Assembly (NCBI GenBank): GCA_900321775.1
Contig: ONXE01000055.1
Coordinates: forward strand, 1 to 10,416
Origin: an uncultured Bacteroidales bacterium
Lineage (GTDB): Bacteria; Bacteroidota; Bacteroidia; Bacteroidales; Paludibacteraceae
Direction of reading: 5' to 3'
Length of the DNA stretch: 10,416 bases
Within the stretch, counting starts at the first letter, position 1. The number at the start of each line of letters is the position of its first letter. Under the pieces are notes generated by a model. That model did not search any database, was not told the DNA's origin, and saw only the letters and a program-made list of their open reading frames with translations. Positions 1-7,464 of the stretch are shown here, piece after piece. Both the position numbers and the translations under genes were made by a program.

Positions 1-37
1 CTTTGCGGGTTGTAGGCAAGAAATCGGTCAGCATCAT
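1..37 (-). CDS. 5' end of a gene, possibly YgiQ-family radical SAM protein (partial)
   Basis: The minus strand continues past the phosphoesterase stop with one spacer base and then two consecutive ATG codons (37-35 and 34-32), opening a frame that runs off the window edge. The visible peptide is MMLTDFLPTTRK. The pattern LTDFLPTTRKE near the N-terminus is what I recall for Bacteroidetes YgiQ-family radical SAM proteins, but 12 residues cannot prove it. The one-base gap to the preceding stop (TAA T ATG) is typical of translationally coupled operon genes, which is the better argument that the frame is real. The true start could be either ATG. No radical SAM cysteine motif lies in the window. 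Confidence 0.4.
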   Translation of the reverse strand, partial: MMLTDFLPTTRK

Positions 38-38
38 A

Positions 39-1922
39 TTATTTGGCTTTCAGACGAATTACGTTGCCGTCGGAAGACGTGATTAAGCACTCACGCGCAT
101 TGATAGGACAGATGGTATTAACGACGCAATTACCAATCTTGTGTTTCCAGAGGATGGTTCCTCCCGGCACAATCTTGTGATGCCAAATCATCTCTCTTCC
201 CGCAATGCCATACATGAGTCCATTCTTGGTTCCGAAGATGATGACACCTTCTTTGCAAAGCATCATTGAGGGGTCATGGTCATATCCGTAGCCGGCGTTG
301 ATTTTCCAAAGCGTTTTGGGCTCGTTGGTGCGTGCGTCCATGGCTTGTACCGAGTCCCACATGCAGCGCGAATAGACCATACTTCCGTCTTCGGAGATGC
401 CAATATTCTCGCGAACGACGTGTTGGGATGTGCGATAAACGACTTCGCCGGTTTCTGCGTTCAAACAAGTAAACACGCGGTCAGGCGCGACGATGAAAAT
501 CTTGCCGTTGCTTGCCACAGGCCAAACAGCAGCAGGAGAGAATTTGTCGGAAGAGCGGTCATTGCTCCATTTCCAGACCAGAGTACCGTCCTGCAGATTA
601 AGTGCGTAGAAATAGCAATCCCAAGCGCCGAAATAGACTTTATTGTTATATACACACGGGCGCGAAACACAATAACCCTTCAGTTGATCGAACTTCCAAA
701 TCTCGCGTCCGGTTCGGATGTCGATGGCGCGGAAACATCCGTCGCTGCCTCCGATAAGCAACGCTTTCTTCATCTGCACGTTGGCGATGACAGGACATCC
801 CATCACGGCCTTCTCTGTGGGGAACGTCCAAAGACGTTTGCCGGTCATTTCATCCAGGCAATAGATGTTGCCATCAGTAGAACCGAACATTACCCTACTC
901 TCGTGGATAGCAGGCGTACAATTGATGCGCGAGTCTGTCTGAAAACGCCAGCGCTCTTGGCCCGTAGTGAAATTCAGACAATGCAAAACGCCATAGTCGT
1001 CACCTACAAACACATTGTCATCGTGCCGTGCGGGAGCAGCATAAATACCTACTCCAATGGGCACTCGCCAAAGTTCTTTCACCTTCGGAAACTCTTCGTT
1101 GACAGCGTAGGAAGGACGAATGTCCGGATTGGGTTCGCCGTAGTTCATTTGTCCCATCGGCAGCGCGAGCCACTGAACAGGACTATCATTTATGACTTTT
1201 TCAGCGAAACGAATGCTGTCCGGGCCAACAGATATGATTGTGTATCCATTGACAGGTTTTTTGTCACGCAAATTGGAACGGCAGAGCACATCGGGAATTC
1301 CGTCACAATTGTAGAGCAGGTTGCGATGATAGTGGCCACCAATGATACATTGCGTGTTGTATTTGCGCAGCAAATCGGTAGCATCGTACCAATTGTCCAC
1401 GTCACCTTCCTGCAGGGGATAGTGCGTTATGGCGATTACCGGTGTTCCCGGTTTGCACAAATTCAGTTGTTCACGCATCCAAGAGACGTCCTGAGGGGAA
1501 ACGTGCCCGTCAGCCATTTTCAGAATCGGACCTGTGTTAAAACCAACGAAGCAAATGCCGCGATGGGTGAAACAGAACCGACTGGAGCCGAACACTTTAT
1601 CAAAATCGGTGCATCCGGACTCTGACCAAGTGGTTTCGTGGTTTCCGCTTGTCACGAAATACGGAACGTTCAAACGCTTGAACTGCTCTTTGCACAACTC
1701 CATACAATAACGGTCACCGGCTTCGGTGACATCACCGGAAATGAGCACAAAATCAATGCTATCCAGCGATTTGATATCGTCTATTGAGCGGCGAAGGTCT
1801 TCCAAAGGAGAAGGATTGGAAGGAGAAATATGGATATCTGTCAGCAAGGCAAAGCGAAAGTTTACGGCATGCAAACTCAGCGTTAATGCCACCAGACATA
1901 CCAAACTAAAAACTTTTTTCAT
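39..1922 (-). CDS. Secreted metallophosphoesterase fused to PQQ-like beta-propeller
   Basis: This 627-aa protein begins with a signal peptide (MKK, then a hydrophobic stretch to about residue 19, LSLHA), so it should act in the periplasm or on the outer membrane. Residues 22-235 form a calcineurin-like phosphoesterase domain with all metal-binding motifs: DIH (D29, H31), GD (D64), GNHE (N94, H95), a histidine at H167 (THYP) and GHYH (H197, H199). Residues about 285-625 are a PQQ-type beta-propeller: repeated units of the form G-x-hydrophobic-C/Y-x-L-(5-6)-TG-x-x-x-W appear near 307-326, 348-366, 393-410, 431-451, 484-497 and 520-540, with weaker blades after 555. No PQQ-dehydrogenase active site is evident, so the propeller is more likely a binding or scaffolding platform. 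The substrate is unknown. The gene starts 22 nt after the dnaX stop and has no visible promoter, so it is likely the distal part of the dnaA-dnaX operon. The start is set by the ATG preceding a good signal peptide. Confidence 0.88.
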   Translation of the reverse strand: MKKVFSLVCLVALTLSLHAVNFRFALLTDIHISPSNPSPLEDLRRSIDDIKSLDSIDFVLISGDVTEAGDRYCMELCKEQFKRLNVPYFVTSGNHETTWSESGCTDFDKVFGSSRFCFTHRGICFVGFNTGPILKMADGHVSPQDVSWMREQLNLCKPGTPVIAITHYPLQEGDVDNWYDATDLLRKYNTQCIIGGHYHRNLLYNCDGIPDVLCRSNLRDKKPVNGYTIISVGPDSIRFAEKVINDSPVQWLALPMGQMNYGEPNPDIRPSYAVNEEFPKVKELWRVPIGVGIYAAPARHDDNVFVGDDYGVLHCLNFTTGQERWRFQTDSRINCTPAIHESRVMFGSTDGNIYCLDEMTGKRLWTFPTEKAVMGCPVIANVQMKKALLIGGSDGCFRAIDIRTGREIWKFDQLKGYCVSRPCVYNNKVYFGAWDCYFYALNLQDGTLVWKWSNDRSSDKFSPAAVWPVASNGKIFIVAPDRVFTCLNAETGEVVYRTSQHVVRENIGISEDGSMVYSRCMWDSVQAMDARTNEPKTLWKINAGYGYDHDPSMMLCKEGVIIFGTKNGLMYGIAGREMIWHHKIVPGGTILWKHKIGNCVVNTICPINARECLITSSDGNVIRLKAK

Positions 1923-1944
1923 GATACATTTATCTTATTTCGAC

Positions 1945-3729
1945 TCACGAGGAGAACTGCAGATCAAACGTCTGCGCAAAACCGAGCAAGTTCGGGTTCT
2001 TCTGAGCCATCAGATTAAACTTTTCTTGTGGTGTATAAGGCACTTTTTCAACTTTCATTTCGTTCACTTCCACTTCCATGCGCACGCCATCATTGTGAAG
2101 CTGACGGCGGAGAAACTGTAAAATCACAGGTTTCTCGCGATTGAGGTCTCTCTCCTGATAGGTATTGAGGAGTACGACTTTAAACGCAGGCATTGTGGTC
2201 AGTGTCGGGGCTATGTTTGAGAGCACGGCAAGGAGTCGTTCGCTACCTTGAAAAGCGGGTAGCGATTGCAGTTGAGTCCAAGCGTTAGCCAATTGCTCCT
2301 GGGAAAAAGGGCTGTTTTGACCAGCAGGTTGGCTGTCGGAAGTCGTCTTGGGAGGAGTAACGGGTTTGGGAATAGGCACTCCCGGGGCTGCCACCTGTTT
2401 GGGTACACCTGGAATAGAAGCGGTCTGCGTCCTTTGCGGTGCGGCAGATGGCACAGCTACGGGCTTGGGAGCTGCGGGTCGAGCCGGCGCTGCAGGAACG
2501 GAAACAGGAGCTGAGGGAACTGGAGCTGAAGCTGAGGGAGCGGGAACTGGGGCCGGCTGTGGTTTTTGTGCGGGAGCGGGTTGCTGAGCGGTTTTGGGTT
2601 GCGGAGCAGGAGCTGGCGCGTTCATCTCAGGCATAACCAGAGAGCAGAGTTTCACCAGCGATAGTTCTACCGTCAAGCGTTTATTGCGCGCTGTACGGTA
2701 ATTGATATCACACTGTCCCATCACCTCCAATGCTTTGAGAATCCACGGCGCAGCACAACGTCCGGCCTGTTCAGCATAATGCTGACGAACTGATTCACTG
2801 ACCTCGAGCAGTTTAACTGTAGCAGCATCTTTGCTGACAAGCACATTACGCAGGTGACTTGTGAAGCCACTGACGAAATGGCCTGCATCGAAGCCTTTGC
2901 TCAACACTTCGTCGAAGAGCAACAACGCATCCGAGATTTTGCCCGCAAGGGCAGCATCCACCAACCGGAAATAGTACTCCGTGTCGAGCACATTCAGCAC
3001 GTTGATAGTCTGTTCGTAGGTGATATTTCCGCCACAGAAGGTTACCAGCTGGTCGAAGATAGACAAGGCGTCGCGCATACCTCCGTCAGCCTTTTGTGCA
3101 ACGACGTTGAGGGCTTCTTCGGTTGTTTGCACGCCTTCTTGCGCAGCCACATACTGCAAATGTCCCACGATGTCAGCAATGGTGATTCGTGCAAAATCGA
3201 ACACCTGACAGCGACTGAGAATCGTAGGAAGAACCTTGTGTTTCTCAGTTGTTGCAAGGATGAAGATGGCATATGAAGGAGGTTCTTCCAGCGTTTTGAG
3301 AAGCGCATTGAAGGCTCCCTGCGAGAGCATGTGAACCTCGTCGATGATGTACACCTTGTATTTGCCGACCTGAGGAGGGATACGTACCTCGTCAATCAGG
3401 CTGCGGATGTCGTCCACCGAGTTGTTGCTGGCAGCATCCAGTTCGCGGATATTGAACGAACGCTGCTCGTTGAATGCTACGCAGGACTCACACTGGTTGC
3501 AAGCATCGTGGTCGGCATTGGGCGACAGGCAGTTGATGGTCTTGGCGAAGATTCGGGCGCAAGTGGTCTTACCTACTCCACGGGGGCCGCAGAAGAGGTA
3601 GGCGTGAGCGAGATGGTTGGAGCGGATAGCATTGCGGAGAGTTTCCGTTAGTGCCTTCTGCCCTACCACCGTCTCAAACGTTGACGGCCTGTATTTGCGC
3701 GCCGAAACGATGTATTTCTGTTCTTCCAT
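1945..3729 (-). CDS. dnaX: DNA polymerase III subunit gamma/tau
   Basis: DnaX is the ATPase of the clamp loader that places the beta sliding clamp on primed DNA. The 594-aa protein starts MEEQKYIVSARKYRPSTF, the canonical N-terminus. Walker A is GPRGVGKT (48-55). A zinc module has C67, C77, C80 and C83. Walker B is IIDEVH (128-133), and sensor 1/arginine finger features follow in LATTE (158-162) and LSRC (171-174). Domain III runs to about residue 368. Residues 371-466 are a Pro/Ala-rich linker, and 475-594 form a C-terminal domain of the kind that contacts the polymerase in tau. I see no AAAAAAG slippery heptamer, so production of a short gamma form by E. coli-type frameshifting is not supported. 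The gene follows the dnaA stop by only 3 nt (TAG CCT ATG), indicating cotranscription and probably coupled translation. Confidence 0.97.
   Translation of the reverse strand: MEEQKYIVSARKYRPSTFETVVGQKALTETLRNAIRSNHLAHAYLFCGPRGVGKTTCARIFAKTINCLSPNADHDACNQCESCVAFNEQRSFNIRELDAASNNSVDDIRSLIDEVRIPPQVGKYKVYIIDEVHMLSQGAFNALLKTLEEPPSYAIFILATTEKHKVLPTILSRCQVFDFARITIADIVGHLQYVAAQEGVQTTEEALNVVAQKADGGMRDALSIFDQLVTFCGGNITYEQTINVLNVLDTEYYFRLVDAALAGKISDALLLFDEVLSKGFDAGHFVSGFTSHLRNVLVSKDAATVKLLEVSESVRQHYAEQAGRCAAPWILKALEVMGQCDINYRTARNKRLTVELSLVKLCSLVMPEMNAPAPAPQPKTAQQPAPAQKPQPAPVPAPSASAPVPSAPVSVPAAPARPAAPKPVAVPSAAPQRTQTASIPGVPKQVAAPGVPIPKPVTPPKTTSDSQPAGQNSPFSQEQLANAWTQLQSLPAFQGSERLLAVLSNIAPTLTTMPAFKVVLLNTYQERDLNREKPVILQFLRRQLHNDGVRMEVEVNEMKVEKVPYTPQEKFNLMAQKNPNLLGFAQTFDLQFSS
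2332..2619 (-). repeat. Low-complexity Pro/Ala linker of DnaX
   Basis: Codons for DnaX residues 371-466 encode degenerate PAP, APVP and PKP units. At DNA level this gives imperfect tandem copies of purine-rich words such as gagctgagg and gagctgaag on the plus strand (about 2508-2560). The segment links the AAA+/collar part to the C-terminal domain and is expected to be disordered. It also produces spurious coiled-coil-like frames on the opposite strand. Such tracts tend to vary in length between strains. Confidence 0.75.
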
Positions 3730-3732
3730 AGG

Positions 3733-5136
3733 CTATTTGACTAATCGACTTTCCAGTCGTGTTACTTGTCTTTTGAAAACGGGTGCAACGCTCATCTCCT
3801 CTTTCACGCAGGAGATAGCGTGGAGTACCGTAGCATGTGTGCGTCCGCCAAAACAGTTTCCAATCTCTATAAGCGGTTTGTTCAGCAGTTTGCGCGTAAG
3901 ATACATCCCCACTTGCCTTGCTTGTGCCACTTCTTTCTGGCGACTGAGCGAGAGTATCTGTTCAGTAGTAACGCCAAACTCTTCGCAGACAGCGTCCATG
4001 ATGTTGTTCACCGTAATGGTAGCGATAGTTACATCTACCAATTGGTTCACCACACGTTCCGCCAGATCGAGACTTATCTGCTCGTCGGAAAGCGTGGAAT
4101 AGGCCAACAACGAAGCGAGCACACCTTCCAAATCGCGCACATTGTCACGCACGTTTTTGGCAATGAAATCTATTACCTCGTCGCTGAGCGACACACCATC
4201 TCGCTCTACTTTGTTCTTCAGAATATCCCGGCGCAAACTGAAATCAGGACGATGCAATTCTCCCGAAAAGCCCCATTTGAAACGGGTAATCAAACGCTCG
4301 TCCACATCCTTGATTTCCAGTGGCGACTTGTCCGAAGCGAGCACAATCTGCTTGCCGGACTGATGAAGATGGTTGAAAATATGGAAGAACACTTCCTGCG
4401 TTCTGTCCAGGTTCTTGATAAACTGAATATCATCCATCAGCAATACATCTATCGACTGATAGAAGCCGAGGAAATCTGCCAGTTTGTTGTTTTGTGACGC
4501 AGCCATATACTGCATCTTGAAGTCATTGGCGCTAAAGTAAAGCACGCGTTTGTCGGGATAAAGCGCTTTGACCTGATTACCTATCGCGTTGAGCAAGTGA
4601 GTTTTGCCCACTCCGGAACCACCGTATATAAAAAGCGGATTGAAGGCTGTTTTCCCCGGGTTACGGGCCACGGATAGCGCCACAGTTCTGGCCATGCGGT
4701 TCACTTCGCCCTGAACAAAACTGTCGAAAGTCTGTGAGGGGTTGAGTCGGCTGTCCAATTGTGGCAACTGTGGTTCCTGCATCTGTTTGGCCACAGAAGC
4801 AGGAGACTGCGGCGGGCGCGCAAGAAGAAGTTTTTCTTGCTCTACTCCCTGGCTATATGTAGTGATTCCTATGCCGGAGGTGCTGTCGATGGGGATACGG
4901 TACTCCAATCTTGTCCCGGGTCCGCAGACACGGAACAGCACACGGCCAAGCAGACTGCTGTAGTTGTCTTCGATATATTCAGCCACGAACTGACTTTGCA
5001 GTTGCAGTTTGAGTACACCGTTTTCAAAACTGAGCGGTTCAATGCCTGCGAACCATGTTCTGAAGGCCGATTCCGTCAGTTCTCCCCGCAGCAAGTCCTT
5101 ACATTTGTCCCAATATGCTGAGGCTTTGTCTTCCAT
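3733..5136 (-). CDS. dnaA: Chromosomal replication initiator protein DnaA
   Basis: DnaA binds DnaA boxes at oriC, forms an ATP-dependent filament and melts the origin. The 467-aa protein shows all four domains. Domain I (1-85, with WFAGIEPLSF) recruits helicase and partners; a short linker spans about 90-130. The domain III AAA+ module has Walker A GGSGVGKT (172-179), Walker B VLLMDDIQ (231-238) and box VII DERLITRF with the likely arginine finger R285. Domain IV is a helix-turn-helix from about 375 with signature GGRTHATVLHA (430-440). R399, which in E. coli contacts the minor groove, is conserved, but E. coli D433 and T435 correspond to T433 and A435 here. The start ATG overlaps the upstream mlaD stop by one base (TAATG), so dnaA has no leader or promoter of its own and probably depends on the amidase promoter or on one hidden in coding sequence. 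No DnaA-box cluster lies nearby. Confidence 0.98.
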   Translation of the reverse strand: MEDKASAYWDKCKDLLRGELTESAFRTWFAGIEPLSFENGVLKLQLQSQFVAEYIEDNYSSLLGRVLFRVCGPGTRLEYRIPIDSTSGIGITTYSQGVEQEKLLLARPPQSPASVAKQMQEPQLPQLDSRLNPSQTFDSFVQGEVNRMARTVALSVARNPGKTAFNPLFIYGGSGVGKTHLLNAIGNQVKALYPDKRVLYFSANDFKMQYMAASQNNKLADFLGFYQSIDVLLMDDIQFIKNLDRTQEVFFHIFNHLHQSGKQIVLASDKSPLEIKDVDERLITRFKWGFSGELHRPDFSLRRDILKNKVERDGVSLSDEVIDFIAKNVRDNVRDLEGVLASLLAYSTLSDEQISLDLAERVVNQLVDVTIATITVNNIMDAVCEEFGVTTEQILSLSRQKEVAQARQVGMYLTRKLLNKPLIEIGNCFGGRTHATVLHAISCVKEEMSVAPVFKRQVTRLESRLVK

Positions 5137-6056
5137 TATTTTTTCTTGTCTTTTTCTTTGTCATTATTTCCCCAAAGCGAGAAGTGGACATAGCGCTTGG
5201 GGTTAGCTTTCAGGTCGATAAGGAGGCTGTCTGCAGAGTTGACTGTATGGTTAATATCGTTGTACAATGAATTGTCTTTGAGCAGTTTGCCCAATGTCCC
5301 CTGTTCCGAGTTGGCTGCAGCCACGAGGTTTTTCACCTCGGTAATAGCTTCATCGGCGCGCGCAACAGTGGCTTTGAGGTCAGCCTCGGAGAGGTTTTCC
5401 GTGATGCGGTGGATGTCGTTCATCGCCAGTTGAATCGTGTCGATGAGTTGCGGCAACTGTCGGTCCATCATTCGGTCCGCTTTGCGTGTGATGGCATTCA
5501 CATTAGCCATAGTACCGTCCACGTTGTCCAAGATATCCTGCAGTTGTTTCCTGGAGAGCGATTCCTGGAGCACATTGACGACAGAGTCGAGGTTGGACAG
5601 GATTGGGCTCAGCTGTGACAGCACAGCTTCGGCAACAGCATTCAACATACCGGGAGTGATGGACGATGGAAGCGTGTCGCCCTTGGCATACCAGCCTGTG
5701 ATGCTGTCAGTAGGGATGATGAGTTCGAGTGCTTCACCGCTGATGAGTCCGTCGGGTACAAGCGACACTTCGGTTCCTTTGGGGAGTCGGATGTCGTCGT
5801 TGACAGAGAACTCTACGGTGAAAGACTGCGGCTTGGTAAAGTCGTAAACAATGTTGTCCACCATGCCCACTTTGTAGCCTTTGACATAGACCGGACACTG
5901 GGCCACCAAACCATTCATTTTCTCGAATTTCACCACATAATAAGTGGTTTTGTTGAAGATATTTATGCCCTTCAAGTAATTGAACCCGAAATAGAGCAAA
6001 AATAACGCAAGTATGGCGAGGACCGCCACAATTATCTCTTTCTTATGCTTCATCAT
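5136..6056 (-). CDS. MlaD/MCE-family lipid-transport substrate-binding protein
   Basis: The 306-aa protein has a basic N-terminus (MMKHKKE) followed by one transmembrane helix (about 9-24), which would anchor it in the inner membrane facing the periplasm. Residues about 38-116 form an MCE/MlaD domain (YVVKFEKMNGL, VYVKGYKVG, LPKGTEVSLVPDGLISG). Residues 135-285 are predicted helical tail, as in proteins that form a hexameric ring and tunnel for phospholipid transport. The end, LKANPKRYVHFSLWG plus a lysine/aspartate-rich tip, is the conserved tail of Bacteroidetes members. By family, it would work with an MlaE permease and MlaF ATPase, neither of which is in this window. The gene follows the amidase by 36 nt. 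Two adjacent ATGs (6056 and 6053) could both serve as start. The phospholipid substrate and direction of transport are inferred from the family only. Confidence 0.9.
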   Translation of the reverse strand: MMKHKKEIIVAVLAILALFLLYFGFNYLKGINIFNKTTYYVVKFEKMNGLVAQCPVYVKGYKVGMVDNIVYDFTKPQSFTVEFSVNDDIRLPKGTEVSLVPDGLISGEALELIIPTDSITGWYAKGDTLPSSITPGMLNAVAEAVLSQLSPILSNLDSVVNVLQESLSRKQLQDILDNVDGTMANVNAITRKADRMMDRQLPQLIDTIQLAMNDIHRITENLSEADLKATVARADEAITEVKNLVAAANSEQGTLGKLLKDNSLYNDINHTVNSADSLLIDLKANPKRYVHFSLWGNNDKEKDKKK

Positions 6057-6092
6057 TGTTTGTATATTCGTCTTTAGTTATGTCAGTTGTTG

Positions 6093-7349
6093 TCACATCT
6101 TTCGTGCTTCCTTCACCGGAATCTGTTTTCCGTCAATGAAAGCGACGACAAAACAGTCCGGGAACTTGGCTTTTATTTGTTTCTGTAATTCAACGGCTTT
6201 CACGTAGTCGGCACATTCTCCGTACGTATACTTGTAGAAGTTGCCGTCGCGTGTATATTTGCAGTTCTTAAGTCCTTTGAAGGAAGCATCGCCGGCTTTG
6301 AGGACCCTACTCGATGCAAAGATTTGTACGCGGTAAACAGGCTTGCTCACTTTTGCGGGAGCGCTGACAGGCTTTTGAGTTTTCGCGGCAGGAGGTGCCA
6401 CGCGCGTTGTGTCGGCTTTTGCCGTGATTGTGTCCACAGAAATCACAACGACAGAGTCTTTCAACTCCGTATTGACTTCGGCTTTCTCTTCGGACTTCTC
6501 TTCAGGTTGCGACTTGGATGGCTGTTTGAATTGCTTCAGCTGTTTGGGCACAGCCCTCAAATCATTCTTCTTGTCAATCTGGTTCTTGTAGGTCACAAAG
6601 GCATTGTAGAGCGCAGTAGCCACTTGCTCTTTGCCGGCAATGGAAGCGAGATAAATCTCTTCTTCGGTGTTGGAGATAAAACCCATTTCCACGAGAACGC
6701 TCGGGCAAGCACTTTTGTGAAGGACCCAAAATCCAGCCTGACGTACGCCGCGGTCGGCACGCTTGAGGTTTCCGCTGAACTGCTGTTGCACCAATGTAGC
6801 GAACTGCAAACTCTGGTCAAAATACTGATCCTGCATGAGTTCAAACATGATGTAGGACTCGATGCTGTTGGGGTCGAAGCCCTGGTAGGTCGTTTCGTAG
6901 TTATCCTCCAGCAACATCACAGCGTTCTCGCGCATGGCCACGTTGAGGTTACTGGCCATCTTGTCAATACCCAGAACGAAAGTCTCGGCTCCTACAGCAT
7001 CGCGGGACTCAGAGGCATTAGTATGGATGCAGATAAATATGTCCGCGCCGTTTTTGTTGACAAAGTCGGCCCTTTCCTGCAGAGTAAGAAAAACATCGGT
7101 TTTTCGGGTGTAGCAAACGCGCACGTCAGGGAACTCTTCCTCAATCATCCTGCCAAGCAGCAGAGATACATCAAGGTTGAGCTTTTTCTCCTGCGTTATC
7201 TTTCCCAACGCACCGGGGTCATGTCCGCCGTGTCCGGCATCAATAACCACGGTAAAAGGTTTCTCTTTTTTGGCAGGCGCATTCTTCTGCGCAAACAAAG
7301 GCATGGCGCAGAGAAGTGCTATCAGCAAAATGTATTGTCTCCAATTCAT
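6093..7349 (-). CDS. N-acetylmuramoyl-L-alanine amidase with SPOR domain
   Basis: This Amidase_3-family zinc enzyme cleaves the bond between MurNAc and L-alanine in peptidoglycan, typically during septum splitting. Starting at ATG 7349 the protein is 418 aa, with a signal peptide MNWRQYILLIALLCAMPLFA and likely cleavage before Q21. Catalytic residues are visible: H40 in DAGHGGHD, E54, H109 in IHTNAS and E221 in VEMGFISN. The segment between H109 and E221 (about 130-185) is long and helical, matching the regulatory-helix insertion of AmiA/B/C-type enzymes. A Lys/Glu/Pro-rich linker (about 262-338) leads to a C-terminal SPOR-like domain (about 340-405; YRVQIFASS ... YVKAVELQKQIKAKFP), which in this family binds denuded septal glycan. 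The frame stays open 52 codons upstream (to 7505), but that extension spans the promoter and would bury the signal peptide, so the 7349 start is preferred. It is the first gene of the leftward operon. Confidence 0.95.
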   Translation of the reverse strand: MNWRQYILLIALLCAMPLFAQKNAPAKKEKPFTVVIDAGHGGHDPGALGKITQEKKLNLDVSLLLGRMIEEEFPDVRVCYTRKTDVFLTLQERADFVNKNGADIFICIHTNASESRDAVGAETFVLGIDKMASNLNVAMRENAVMLLEDNYETTYQGFDPNSIESYIMFELMQDQYFDQSLQFATLVQQQFSGNLKRADRGVRQAGFWVLHKSACPSVLVEMGFISNTEEEIYLASIAGKEQVATALYNAFVTYKNQIDKKNDLRAVPKQLKQFKQPSKSQPEEKSEEKAEVNTELKDSVVVISVDTITAKADTTRVAPPAAKTQKPVSAPAKVSKPVYRVQIFASSRVLKAGDASFKGLKNCKYTRDGNFYKYTYGECADYVKAVELQKQIKAKFPDCFVVAFIDGKQIPVKEARKM

Positions 7350-7397
7350 TCGATCAGGTACGTTCGTAGTTTCCTTAATAAATACGCGTGACTGCAG

Positions 7398-7421
7398 GTG
7401 CGCGCATCCATGCGCCCGCAC
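7398..7421 (-). promoter_or_regulatory. GC-rich hairpin at 5' end of the amidase leader
   Basis: On the minus strand, GTGC (7421-7418), a two-base GG bulge, GCGCA (7415-7411), loop TGGA, then TGCGC and GCAC form a 9-bp stem of mainly G-C pairs. It begins a few bases downstream of the expected transcription start (about 7428) and about 50 nt before the amidase ATG. It is not followed by a U-run, so it is not a standard terminator. A 5' stem of this kind could stabilise the mRNA or serve as a regulatory element; the function is inference. Confidence 0.5.
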
Positions 7422-7430
7422 AAAACAGCC

Positions 7431-7464
7431 TGCAAAGGTACTGCTTTTTTTTGACATATGCAAG
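7431..7464 (-). repeat. Inverted repeat, left arm (amidase promoter copy)
   Basis: This 34-nt minus-strand sequence begins CTTGCATATGTC, continues with A8 and ends TACCTTTGCA. It matches the plus-strand sequence 7716-7749 at 30 of 34 positions without gaps, differing at offsets 6, 22, 23 and 27. Matching positions extend through the -33/-7 spacer, not just the core boxes. Confidence 0.85.
7433..7464 (-). promoter_or_regulatory. Promoter of the amidase-mlaD-dnaA-dnaX operon
   Basis: Read on the minus strand, the -33-like box CTTG (7464-7461) is separated by 20 nt (7460-7441, containing an A8 tract) from TACCTTTG (7440-7433), a perfect match to the Bacteroidetes -7 box TAnnTTTG. Transcription should start near 7428, giving a leader of about 80 nt before the amidase ATG. 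It is the only convincing promoter seen for the leftward genes. It is nearly identical to the divergent rel promoter. Confidence 0.82.

Noticed and set aside
649..657. A single DnaA-box-like sequence (ATATACACA, one mismatch) as evidence for an origin
   Set aside because: It is isolated, inside a coding sequence, and no cluster or AT-rich unwinding region accompanies it; one near match is expected by chance in 10 kb.
276..1625. A 449-aa plus-strand frame antisense to the phosphoesterase gene, and similar long antisense frames within the amidase (6324-7391) and rel (8035-8826, 8845-9558)
   Set aside because: The sense-strand proteins have clear domains; the antisense translations show none and reflect codon bias that avoids stops on the opposite strand.
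2039..2055. Possible slippery site for a programmed frameshift in dnaX
   Set aside because: Only five consecutive A on the coding strand (GAA AAA GTG), near the extreme C-terminus, so it could not yield a gamma-like product; no A AAA AAG heptamer elsewhere in the gene.
2439..2636. A plus-strand coiled-coil-like Glu/Arg/Leu-rich peptide
   Set aside because: It is the reverse translation of the DnaX Pro/Ala linker, a compositional artefact.
7398..7421. The leader hairpin as a Rho-independent terminator
   Set aside because: No U-run follows the stem on the minus strand, and it sits at the start rather than the end of a transcript.
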